Shown one piece after another: positions 25,578 through 33,198 of a stretch of 64,000 bases of DNA. The DNA lies in contig NZ_JANYMP010000004.1 of assembly GCF_025061645.1 (NCBI RefSeq), positions 303,117 through 367,116 of the forward strand, in the 5' to 3' direction. Both the position numbers and the translations under genes were made by a program. Within the stretch, counting starts at the first letter, position 1. Every line of letters starts with the position of its first letter. Source of the DNA: Umezawaea endophytica (GTDB taxonomy: Bacteria; Actinomycetota; Actinomycetes; Mycobacteriales; Pseudonocardiaceae). The notes under the pieces were generated by a model that had not been told where the DNA came from, searched no databases, and saw nothing but the letters and a program-made list of their open reading frames with translations.

Positions 25578-26071
25578 CCCTGGTGGGCGCGGCTCTGGTG
25601 GCGGGGTCGGTGGCGTGTTCCGCCGCCGACCCCGCCACCGGGTCGGCGGCCGGGGTCGGGGAGTGGGTGCACGCCCGGACGGGGGAGTGCTCGTCGCCCC
25701 GCGTCGGTTCGATCGAGGAGTTCGCGGAGTTCGTGGGGCCGCTGCGGGCGGACCTGTACGCGCCGTTCGTGCAGGAGTGGGCTACCTGTGCCGTGGCCCC
25801 GTACGAGAAGTTGGGGCTGGTGGTGTTCCGGCCGGGGGTGATGCGGGAGTTCCAGGAGGCCTGGAAGGCTTCCGTGGCAGCCGGTGAGGTCGTGGGGGAC
25901 CCGGACTTCGCGTTCGGACCCGGCTTCGCGGTGAGCGCCACGGACGGGCTGGAGCGGCTGGGACTGCGGTACCTGCACTGCACGCCGGTCGAGGGGCACG
26001 TCATGTCGCCCGAACCCGCCGAGGCCGAGGGGTGCGTGTACACCAAGATGCACCAGGGCCACGGGCACTGA
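25562..26071 (+). CDS. Small His/Cys-rich lipoprotein overlapping the LPMO gene
   Basis: 169 aa from GTG 25562 (gives an Arg in the n-region) or 165 aa from GTG 25574, which overlaps the LPMO stop (GTGA). Lipobox GSVAC puts it on the outer membrane face. The body (~100 residues) is not recognised. The C-terminal ~35 residues collect potential soft-metal ligands: LHC, GHVM, a second Cys, then KMHQGHGH at the end. Translational overlap with a copper-dependent LPMO suggests a role in copper delivery or storage for that enzyme. This is inference from composition and position. Confidence 0.75.
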   Translation: MRLGVTLVGAALVAGSVACSAADPATGSAAGVGEWVHARTGECSSPRVGSIEEFAEFVGPLRADLYAPFVQEWATCAVAPYEKLGLVVFRPGVMREFQEAWKASVAAGEVVGDPDFAFGPGFAVSATDGLERLGLRYLHCTPVEGHVMSPEPAEAEGCVYTKMHQGHGH

Positions 26072-26089
26072 GACCGGGGACGGCTTCCT

Positions 26090-27370
26090 CTACGCGCTGG
26101 GCGGGGTGATGAACGCCGGTTCGGCCGCCGCGAGGTTCTCGGGGAGGCGCATGCCCTCGTGCAGCGGGACGAGTTCCGACTGGAGGACCATGGCCGCCGC
26201 GCCGATCGCGGGTGCCGTGGCCGCCGAGCGGGAGAGGCGCACGTCGACCTCGTGGGTGGCCCTGGCGAAGAACGCCCGGTCCAGCTCCTCCTTGACCACG
26301 GGCAGGTAGATCGAGCCCGCGATGGCGAAGCTCGGGCCGGTGAGGACCAGGACGTCCAGGTCCATGAGGTTCGCCAGGGTCCTCGCGGCCACGGCGATGT
26401 ACCTCGCCGAGCGGTCCAGGATCGCCAGCGCCTGCGGTTCGCCCCGCCTCGCCGCGCGGCTGACCGCCGCGAAGTCCGCCGCCACCGACGGGCGGGAGCG
26501 CTTCGCGCCGGTGAGGCCGACCATGCGGGCCAGTACCTGGTCCGCGCGCGCGGTCGCGACGACGGCGGCCGGGCCCGCCATGGCCTCCACGCAGCCGCGG
26601 GCGCCGCACCAGCACTCGGGGCCGAGCGCGTCCACGCAGATGTGGCCGATCTCGCCCGCGTTGCCGCTGGTGCCGCGGTAGGTGATGCCGCCGATGACCA
26701 GGCCCGCCCCGATGCCGGTGCCCATGTAGAGGGCGGCGGAGGTCGCGGTGCCGCCGATGCCGCCCGACCAGTGCTCGCCCAGCGCGGCGGCCGTGGCGTC
26801 GTTGTCGAGCAGGACGGGGAGGCCGACCGCCTCGGCCAGCGCCCGGTCCAGGGGGAAGTCCTCCCACTGGCGCATGGACGGAGGGGTGTGGGTCATGCCC
26901 GTCGTCGCCGACTGGGGGCCGGGGGAGACCAGGCCCACGCCGAGCACGCGCTCCCGGTCCACGCCCACGCGGTCCACGAGGGCGTGGACCTCGGCGGCCA
27001 TCCTGGCGACCACCTCCGGCGGCTCCTCGGCGCCCGCGCCCGGCCTGGTGATGCGGGCTACCACCGCGCCGCCGAGGTTGGTGAGGACGTAGGTGATGCC
27101 CGCGTGGTCCAGGTGCACGCCGATGGCGTAGCGGGAGGCGTGGTCGAGCTGGAGGAGCACCCTGCGCTTGCCGCCGGTCGACTCGGCCCGGCCCGTTTCG
27201 AGGACCAGGCCCTCGTCGATGAGCCTGCGGACGACCGTGGAGATCGTGGCGCCGGTGAAGCCGGTGGCGTTGATGAGGCCCACCCGGCTGATGGTCCCCG
27301 CCGCGCGGATGACGTCGAGCACCGCCGCCTTGCTGCTCGCGTGCAGCGTCGTCCGGGCCTGACCGGTCAC
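26090..27370 (-). CDS. ROK-family transcriptional regulator
   Basis: 426 aa, GTG start. N-terminal winged helix ~10-75 (KAAVLDVIRAAGTISRVGLINATGFTGATIS), then a ROK sugar-kinase-like domain with the phosphate-loop region GVHLDHAG, the DNDATAAALGE motif and the zinc-binding segment CWCGARGCVEA. ROK regulators (NagC/Mlc/XylR type) bind sugars and repress catabolic genes. It is divergent from the Dpp-type transporter operon, with two copies of ACTTCGTT in the shared gap (27398, 27483) as candidate half-sites, and so probably controls uptake of mannooligosaccharides or another glycan fragment. Confidence 0.88.
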   Translation of the reverse strand: MTGQARTTLHASSKAAVLDVIRAAGTISRVGLINATGFTGATISTVVRRLIDEGLVLETGRAESTGGKRRVLLQLDHASRYAIGVHLDHAGITYVLTNLGGAVVARITRPGAGAEEPPEVVARMAAEVHALVDRVGVDRERVLGVGLVSPGPQSATTGMTHTPPSMRQWEDFPLDRALAEAVGLPVLLDNDATAAALGEHWSGGIGGTATSAALYMGTGIGAGLVIGGITYRGTSGNAGEIGHICVDALGPECWCGARGCVEAMAGPAAVVATARADQVLARMVGLTGAKRSRPSVAADFAAVSRAARRGEPQALAILDRSARYIAVAARTLANLMDLDVLVLTGPSFAIAGSIYLPVVKEELDRAFFARATHEVDVRLSRSAATAPAIGAAAMVLQSELVPLHEGMRLPENLAAAEPAFITPPSA

Positions 27371-27479
27371 TGGTCCTCCGTGGTGTGGCCAGCACTTACT
27401 TCGTTCACCGGTCGAAGGGTAGCAAGCGGGCGAGGCTGGTCAGGCCTGTCGGCGGTAGCACCGGGGTGCTCGGGAGGTA

Positions 27480-27508
27480 TTGACTTCGTTTCTTCACTGA
27501 CTTAACAA
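27480..27508 (+). promoter_or_regulatory. Candidate promoter of the Dpp-type transporter operon
   Basis: TTGACT at 27480-27485, 17-bp spacer, TAACAA at 27503-27508, ~68 bp before the SBP start. ACTTCGTT overlaps the -35 region and recurs at 27398-27405 near the ROK gene start. Confidence 0.5.
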
Positions 27509-27575
27509 TCTCCACACCGCAGTGGCCCGCACGTCGACGGCCGGTCGCTGTCACCCAGCCAGGAGAGGATCAACG

Positions 27576-29255
27576 ATGTTCCTGAAGGCACAGCGCTCCC
27601 GCGTCGCGGCGGCGGGATTGGCCGTGGTCGCACTGGTCGCCGCCGGGTGCGGGTCCTCCAACAGCAGTCGTTCCGCGGACGCGGAGACGCTCGTCCTCTA
27701 CACCGGGCAGTCGGGCGACTACCAGGTCAACTTCAACCCGTTCTCGCCGACGCTCATCGACGGGCCGGGCACGATCTTCGAGCCGCTGTTCTTCTTCAAC
27801 GTCATCAAGGACGTCGAGCCCCGGCCCCGGCTCGGCAAGGCCTTCTCCTGGAACGCCGACGGGACCGAGCTGTCGATCGAGGTCCGCGACGACGCCAAGT
27901 GGTCCGACGGGCAGAAGTTCACCGCGAAGGACGTGGTGTTCACCCTGGACATGATCACCAAGAACAAGACGATGAACTCCACCGGCTATAAGGGCAAGGC
28001 GACCGCGACCGACGACACGCACGTGGTGGTGAAGTTCGACGAGCCCGCGTACATGGAAGGGCCGCAGGTGCTGGGGAAGATCTTCATGGTCCCCGAGCAC
28101 CTGTGGAAGGACATCGCGACGCCCGCCACCGACCCGGTGAAGTCCCCGGTCGGCACCGGGCCGTTCCTGCTGGACGAGTTCAAGCCCCAGGCGTTCACGC
28201 TGAAGGCCAACCCCGGCTACTACGGCGGCGAACCGGCCGTGAAGAAGATCCGGTACCTGTCGCTGTCGGGCAACCAGGCCGGTGCCGACGCGCTCAAGGC
28301 CGGGCAGGTCGACTGGCAGACCGGGCCGGTGCCGGACATCAAGAACGTGGAGAAGAACTACCCCGGCTACAAGGCGATCATCACGCCGATGAACCAGGCC
28401 GCGCTGTTCACCTGCTCGAACGCCGAACTGGGCTGCACGGGCGCGCAGACCGACCCGGCCGTGCGCAAGGCGATCTACTACGGCATCAACCGCGGCCAGG
28501 TGAACGCGCTGGCGTTCGAGGGCACGGCCAGCGAGGTCTCGCCCGGCTACGCGCTGGTGCGGCGGGACAAGGGCCTCGTCTCCGGCAAGCTGAAGGAGAA
28601 GACCGCGCCGATGAGCCCCGACGTGGCCAAGGCGACCGGGCTGCTGGAGGGCGCCGGGTACGCCAAGGGCGGCGACGGGATCTACGCGAAGGACGGCAAA
28701 CCGCTGGAGCTGACCGTGAAGGTCGTCGCGGGGTGGACCGACTACATCACCGCCGTCGACACGATGGGCCAGCAGTTGCAGCAGGTGGGCATCAAGATCA
28801 CCCCGCAGCAGCTCTCCTGGAACGAGTGGTCCGACGCGCGGGGCCGCGGCCAGTACGAACTGCTGATCGACGCCGTCCAGCAGGGACCCGCGCCCGACCC
28901 GTTCTACACCTACAGCTACTTCTTCAGCAGCGCGACCACCGCGCCCGCGGGCGAGATCGCGAACCCGAACTTCGGCCGGATGAAGGACTCCGCGCTCGAC
29001 GAGGCGCTGGCGTCGCTGAAGAAGATCGACCCGAAGGACACCGCCGCCCGGCAGCCGCACCTCGACGTGATCCAGACGCGCATCGAGGAGGTCATGCCCT
29101 ACATCCCGATCCTCACCGGCGGCACGACCAGCGAGTACAACGCCAAGAAGTTCACCGGCTGGCCGACCGAGGACGACCTCTACGCGTTCCCCGCCGTGTG
29201 GTCCCGGCCGGAGAACTCCGAGATCTTCCTCAAGCTCAAGCCAGCGGGCAAGTGA
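27576..29255 (+). CDS. Family-5 ABC transporter substrate-binding lipoprotein (probable oligosaccharide binder)
   Basis: 559 aa from the ATG preceded by AGGAGAGG. Lipobox VAAGC (Cys25). Dpp/Opp-type (SBP family 5) fold: NPFSPTLIDGPGTIFEPLFFFN near the start, the LSIEVRDDAKWSDGQKFTAKDVVF signature, and ITPMNQAALF. Family-5 proteins bind peptides, but in Thermotoga and some actinobacteria they bind cello-, xylo- or mannooligosaccharides. The neighbours (ROK regulator, alpha-galactosidase, beta-mannosidase, and a mannanase nearby) favour galacto-mannooligosaccharides. It is first in an operon with permease, fused permease-ATPase and ATPase. Confidence 0.85.
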   Translation: MFLKAQRSRVAAAGLAVVALVAAGCGSSNSSRSADAETLVLYTGQSGDYQVNFNPFSPTLIDGPGTIFEPLFFFNVIKDVEPRPRLGKAFSWNADGTELSIEVRDDAKWSDGQKFTAKDVVFTLDMITKNKTMNSTGYKGKATATDDTHVVVKFDEPAYMEGPQVLGKIFMVPEHLWKDIATPATDPVKSPVGTGPFLLDEFKPQAFTLKANPGYYGGEPAVKKIRYLSLSGNQAGADALKAGQVDWQTGPVPDIKNVEKNYPGYKAIITPMNQAALFTCSNAELGCTGAQTDPAVRKAIYYGINRGQVNALAFEGTASEVSPGYALVRRDKGLVSGKLKEKTAPMSPDVAKATGLLEGAGYAKGGDGIYAKDGKPLELTVKVVAGWTDYITAVDTMGQQLQQVGIKITPQQLSWNEWSDARGRGQYELLIDAVQQGPAPDPFYTYSYFFSSATTAPAGEIANPNFGRMKDSALDEALASLKKIDPKDTAARQPHLDVIQTRIEEVMPYIPILTGGTTSEYNAKKFTGWPTEDDLYAFPAVWSRPENSEIFLKLKPAGK

Positions 29256-29283
29256 GGCGCGTCGGGTCGGGGAAAGCGCGCCG

Positions 29284-30276
29284 ATGAGGTACTACGTGCG
29301 GAAGTTCGTGTTCTACCTGGTCGCCCTCTGGGCGGCGCTCACGCTGAACTTCGTCATCCCCAGGCTGATGCCGGGCAACCCGGTCGACATCCTGCTGGCG
29401 AAGCTCCAGCAGCGCGGCGGGTCGATCGACCCGGCGGCGCGGCGGTCGTTCGAGCTGCTGCTCGGCACGGGCGGCGACGAGTCGATCGTGAGCCAGTACT
29501 TCGCCTACCTCGGCAACATCTTCCGCGGTGACCTCGGCGTCTCGGTGAGCGCGTTCCCCGCGCCGGTGTCCGAGGTCATCGCCTCCTCCCTGCCGTGGAC
29601 GGTGGTGCTGGTCGGGATCGCGACCCTGCTGTCGTTTCTGGTCGGCATCGCGCTCGGCGCGCTGGTCGGCTGGAAGCGCGGCACCTGGCTCGACTCGCTC
29701 GTGCCCGCGACGACCGTGCTGTCGGCGGTGCCGTACTTCTGGCTCGCGCTGATCCTGGTGGCGGTGTTCGCGTCCGCACTCGGCTGGTTCCCGCTGGCCG
29801 GCGGCTACGACGTCATCCTCACGCCCGCGTGGGACGCGGAGTTCCTGTCGTCGGCGATCTACCACGGCACGCTGCCCGCGCTGACGATCGTCGTGTCGTC
29901 GGTCGGCGGCTGGCTGCTCGGGATGCGCAACATGATGGTGTCGGCGATGTCCGAGGACTACGTGCTCACCGCGCAGGCCAAGGGGCTGCGCGACAGCCGG
30001 ATCATGATCCGGTACGCCACCCGCAACGCCGTGCTGCCGTCGGTGGCCGGGTTCGCGATCTCGCTCGGGTTCGTGGTGTCCGGCTCGATCATCACCGAGC
30101 AGGTCTTCTCCTACCCCGGCATCGGGTCGAAGCTGCTCCAGGCCGTGCAGAACAACGACTACGCGCTGATGCAGGGGATCTTCCTGGTCATCACGGTGGC
30201 CGTGCTCGGCGCGAACCTCGTGGTGGACCTGCTGTACGCCCTGATCGACCCCCGAACCCGCGTCAGCGGTGGATGA
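29284..30276 (+). CDS. Dpp/Opp-type ABC transporter permease (DppB-like)
   Basis: 330 aa. Starts with an N-terminal helix (YYVRKFVFYLVALWAALTLNFVIPRLMPGNPVD), the typical DppB opening, followed by five more helices. The permease coupling loop contains LTAQAKGLRDSRIMIRYATRNAVLPS. It forms half of the import channel with the permease part of the next gene. 28 bp after the SBP gene and 12 bp before the fused gene, so clearly in the same operon. Confidence 0.9.
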   Translation: MRYYVRKFVFYLVALWAALTLNFVIPRLMPGNPVDILLAKLQQRGGSIDPAARRSFELLLGTGGDESIVSQYFAYLGNIFRGDLGVSVSAFPAPVSEVIASSLPWTVVLVGIATLLSFLVGIALGALVGWKRGTWLDSLVPATTVLSAVPYFWLALILVAVFASALGWFPLAGGYDVILTPAWDAEFLSSAIYHGTLPALTIVVSSVGGWLLGMRNMMVSAMSEDYVLTAQAKGLRDSRIMIRYATRNAVLPSVAGFAISLGFVVSGSIITEQVFSYPGIGSKLLQAVQNNDYALMQGIFLVITVAVLGANLVVDLLYALIDPRTRVSGG

Positions 30277-30288
30277 GGAGCGCGGACT

Positions 30289-32052
30289 ATGTCCACAGTG
30301 GACGTGAAGCGGCGGGTGCTGCCGCGCTGGTCGCCCAAGCTGGCGATCGGGTTGGGGCTGATCGGGGTCGTGGTGGTGTTCGGGCTGGTCGGGCCGCTCG
30401 TGGTCGGCGACCCGAACACCGTGCGGGACATCGGCCTCACCCCGCCCGGCGGCTCGTTCTGGCTCGGCACCACCCAGACCGGGCAGGACGTGGTGGCGCA
30501 GATCGCCTACGCCACCAGGGGGTCGTTGCAGATCGGCCTGGTGGTCGGGGTGCTGGCGACGGTGCTGTCGGCGGTCTTCGGGATCGTCGGCAGCTACGCG
30601 GGCGGGATCGTCGACGAGGCGTTCTCGCTGTTCTCCAACGTGATGCTGGTGATCCCCGGTCTGCCGCTGGTGATCGTGATCGCCGGGTTCGTGCCCGCCG
30701 CGCAGCGCGGGTCGTGGACGATCGCGATCGTGCTGGCCATCACCGGCTGGGCCGCGTCGGCTCGGGTGCTGCGGGCGCAGACGCTGTCGTTGCGCAACCG
30801 GGACTACGTGGCCGCGGCGCGGGTGGCGGGGGAAAGGACCTGGCGGGTGATCACCGTCGAGATCCTGCCGAACCTGTTGCCGGTGCTGGCTTCGCAGTTC
30901 GTGTTCGCGGTGGTGCTGGCGATCCTGAGCGAGGCGGGGCTGTCGTTCCTCGGGCTTGGTGCCTCGAACTCGTCGACGCTCGGGACGATGTTGTACTACG
31001 CGCAGAACGGGTTCGCGTTGCAGCGGGAGGCCTGGTGGTGGTTCGTGCCGCCGGGGCTGGTGATCGCGCTGTTCGGGTGCGGGTTGTCGCTGGTCAACTT
31101 CTCGATCGACGAGATCATCAACCCGAGGCTGCGGGACGTGCCGCGGAAGCCGGGGAAGGTGGCGGCGACGGTCGAGGTCGTCCCCGCCACGCGCGGTTCG
31201 GACGACGCCGTGCTGACCGTGTCCGGGCTTTCCGTGGTGTACCAGGGGGAGAAGCCCGTGCACGCCGTGCGGGACGTGTCGTTGACGTTGCGGCGGGGGG
31301 AGATCCTCGGCTTGGCCGGGGAGTCCGGGTGCGGGAAGACGACGCTGGCGTACGCGGTGAACCGGCTGCACAAGCCGCCCGCGGAGGTGACGGCCGGGGC
31401 GGTGACGTTCCACGACCGGGACGGGACGGATGTGGACGTGCTCGGGCTCGGCGTGGAGGAGTTGCGGGTGTTCCGGTGGTCGAAGCTGTCGATGGTGTTC
31501 CAGGGCGCGATGAACGCGTTGAGCCCGGTCACGTCGGTGGCGGCCCAGTTGGACGACGTGCTGGTGACGCACCGGCCCGAGATGTCGCGGGAGGAGCGGC
31601 GGAAGCGGTGCGTCGAGGTGTTCACGCTGGTGGGTGTGCCGCCGGAGAGGCTGGGGGCGTACCCGCACGAGCTGTCCGGCGGGATGCGGCAGCGGGTGAT
31701 GATCGCGATGGCGCTGCTGCTCGACCCGCAGGTGATGATCATGGACGAGCCGACCACGGCGTTGGACGTGGTGGTGCAGCGGGGGATCCTGCTGGAGATC
31801 CTGAAGTTCCGCGACTCGCTGGGGTTCGCCGTCGTGTTCATCACGCACGACCTGCCGCTGCTGCTGGAGGTCGCGGACCGGATCGCGGTGATGAGGGACG
31901 GGGAGGTCGTGGAACTGGGGTCCGCCGAGGAGCTGAACGTCGATCCTCAGCACCCGTACACGCGGGAGCTGCTGGAGTCGTTCCCCAGTTTGACCGGGGA
32001 GCGCGGGGGATTCGTTCGTGGGACGCCGGCTTTGGACGGGGGTGTGCGGTGA
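30289..32052 (+). CDS. Fused ABC permease (DppC-like) and ATPase (DppD-like)
   Basis: 587 aa. Residues ~1-285 are a DppC-type permease (helices beginning LAIGLGLIGVVVVFGLVGP; coupling loop AAARVAGERTWRVITVEILPN). Residues ~300-587 are a complete ABC ATPase: Walker A GESGCGKTT (344-352), signature LSGGMRQR, Walker B VMIMDEPT, and a C-terminal HPYTREL motif typical of oligopeptide/oligosaccharide ATPases. The two are normally separate genes; here one continuous frame joins them with a ~20-residue linker and no stop. ATG preceded by GAGGAG. The stop overlaps the next ATPase gene (GTGA). Confidence 0.92.
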   Translation: MSTVDVKRRVLPRWSPKLAIGLGLIGVVVVFGLVGPLVVGDPNTVRDIGLTPPGGSFWLGTTQTGQDVVAQIAYATRGSLQIGLVVGVLATVLSAVFGIVGSYAGGIVDEAFSLFSNVMLVIPGLPLVIVIAGFVPAAQRGSWTIAIVLAITGWAASARVLRAQTLSLRNRDYVAAARVAGERTWRVITVEILPNLLPVLASQFVFAVVLAILSEAGLSFLGLGASNSSTLGTMLYYAQNGFALQREAWWWFVPPGLVIALFGCGLSLVNFSIDEIINPRLRDVPRKPGKVAATVEVVPATRGSDDAVLTVSGLSVVYQGEKPVHAVRDVSLTLRRGEILGLAGESGCGKTTLAYAVNRLHKPPAEVTAGAVTFHDRDGTDVDVLGLGVEELRVFRWSKLSMVFQGAMNALSPVTSVAAQLDDVLVTHRPEMSREERRKRCVEVFTLVGVPPERLGAYPHELSGGMRQRVMIAMALLLDPQVMIMDEPTTALDVVVQRGILLEILKFRDSLGFAVVFITHDLPLLLEVADRIAVMRDGEVVELGSAEELNVDPQHPYTRELLESFPSLTGERGGFVRGTPALDGGVR

Positions 32053-32966
32053 GCGCGTTGGAAGCGCGGGACCTGGTGAAGGAGTTCGGGGTTCGCGACG
32101 GGGTGCGGCGGTCGGTGCTGCGGGCGGTGGACCGGGTGTCGTTCACGTTGTCGGCCGGGCGGACGGTGGCACTGGTGGGGGAGTCCGGGTCGGGGAAGTC
32201 GACCATCGCCCGGATGATCGCCCGGTTGGAGAAGCCCACGTCCGGGGAGATCGTGCTGGGTGGGGAGGCGTTGGAAGGGGAGGCGCTGGGCGGGAAGGTG
32301 CTGGGCGGGAAGGCGCTGGGTGGGAAGGCGTTGTCGGATCGGGAGTACCGGCATCGGGTGCAGATGGTGTTCCAGGACCCGTTCGCGTCGTTGAACCCGT
32401 TCCACACGGTGGAGCACCACCTGGCTCGGCCGTTGAAGTTGCACGGGCGGGTCAAGGGGGGTGCGGAGTCCTCGAAGATGGTGCGGGAGTTGTTGGAGAG
32501 GGTGACGTTGCCCGCGGAGTTCGCGTCTCGGAGGCCGCACGAGTTGTCGGGTGGGCAGCGGCAGAGGGTGGCGATTGCTCGGGCGTTGGCGCCGGGGGCG
32601 GGGATCGTGGTGGCGGATGAGCCGGTGTCGATGTTGGACGTGTCGATCCGGTTGGGGATCTTGAAGTTGTTGGCTCGGTTGCAGAGGGAGGAGAACCTGG
32701 CGGTTTTGTACATCACGCATGACTTGGCTACGGCTCGGCATTTTTCGGATGAGATCTTGGTGCTGTATCGGGGGAGGGTGGTGGAGAGGGGGCCTGCTGA
32801 TCAGGTGATCCTTGAGCCTCGGCATCCGTATACGAAGTTGTTGGCTGCGGCTTCGCCTGATCCTTCGGCGCGGGGTAGGGAGTTTTCGGTGGGGAGGGAA
32901 GTGGTGGAGGCGGCTGGGTCCGCTGCTGCGTATGACCATTTCGCGGGGACGTGGGCGGCTGTTTGA
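32049..32966 (+). CDS. Dpp/Opp-type ABC transporter ATPase (DppF-like)
   Basis: 305 aa from the GTG that overlaps the preceding stop. Walker A GESGSGKST (44-52), signature LSGGQRQR, Walker B and HPYTKLL near the C-terminus. Between the P-loop and the Q-loop (VQMVFQDP) there is a five-fold 5-residue repeat (residues 71-95, units such as GGKAL) not expected in this family. The last ~250 nt use many A/T-ending codons, unlike the rest of the operon. It pairs with the fused ATPase to power import. It ends before a large hairpin shared with the convergent alpha-galactosidase gene. Confidence 0.9.
   Translation: MSALEARDLVKEFGVRDGVRRSVLRAVDRVSFTLSAGRTVALVGESGSGKSTIARMIARLEKPTSGEIVLGGEALEGEALGGKVLGGKALGGKALSDREYRHRVQMVFQDPFASLNPFHTVEHHLARPLKLHGRVKGGAESSKMVRELLERVTLPAEFASRRPHELSGGQRQRVAIARALAPGAGIVVADEPVSMLDVSIRLGILKLLARLQREENLAVLYITHDLATARHFSDEILVLYRGRVVERGPADQVILEPRHPYTKLLAAASPDPSARGREFSVGREVVEAAGSAAAYDHFAGTWAAV
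32259..32333 (+). repeat. 15-bp tandem repeat (x5) inside the DppF-like ATPase gene
   Basis: Five 15-bp units encode GGEAL, EGEAL, GGKVL, GGKAL, GGKAL. The unit length is a multiple of three, so expansion or contraction would keep the frame. Confidence 0.85.
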
Positions 32967-33016
32967 GGTGGTTCTCGGGTGGTGGTTGGCGGGTCCCCCC
33001 GGTGCGCGATTGTCGT

Positions 33017-33077
33017 CATGGCCGGACGCGCCGTGTCAAGGCGGGAAAGATGCCTTGACACGGCTCGGCCGGCCATG
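33017..33077. terminator. Large bidirectional hairpin
   Basis: An outer 9-bp stem (CATGGCCGG at 33017-33025 with 33069-33077) and an inner perfect 13-bp stem (GCCGTGTCAAGGC at 33030-33042 with 33052-33064), separated by 4-nt internal loops, with a 9-nt terminal loop. It separates the convergent transporter operon and alpha-galactosidase gene. Confidence 0.8.
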
Positions 33078-33123
33078 AGGGCGCTGGGGATCGGGGGCAG
33101 GGAGGGGTCTGGAGGCTCCGTGG

Positions 33124-33198
33124 GGTGCGTGCTTATGTGGCGGGTGCGTGCTTGCGTGGCGGGTGAGTGCTTCTGTGCGGGTGAGTGCTTACGTGGTG
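33124..33198. repeat. Four imperfect ~19-bp tandem repeats at the 3' end of the GH36 gene
   Basis: Units at 33124, 33143, 33162 and 33180 share GGTGxGTGCTTxxGTG; the first two differ at only two positions. The last unit contains the stop codon of the alpha-galactosidase gene (33189-33191), so the array runs from the coding end into the terminator region. Confidence 0.75.
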
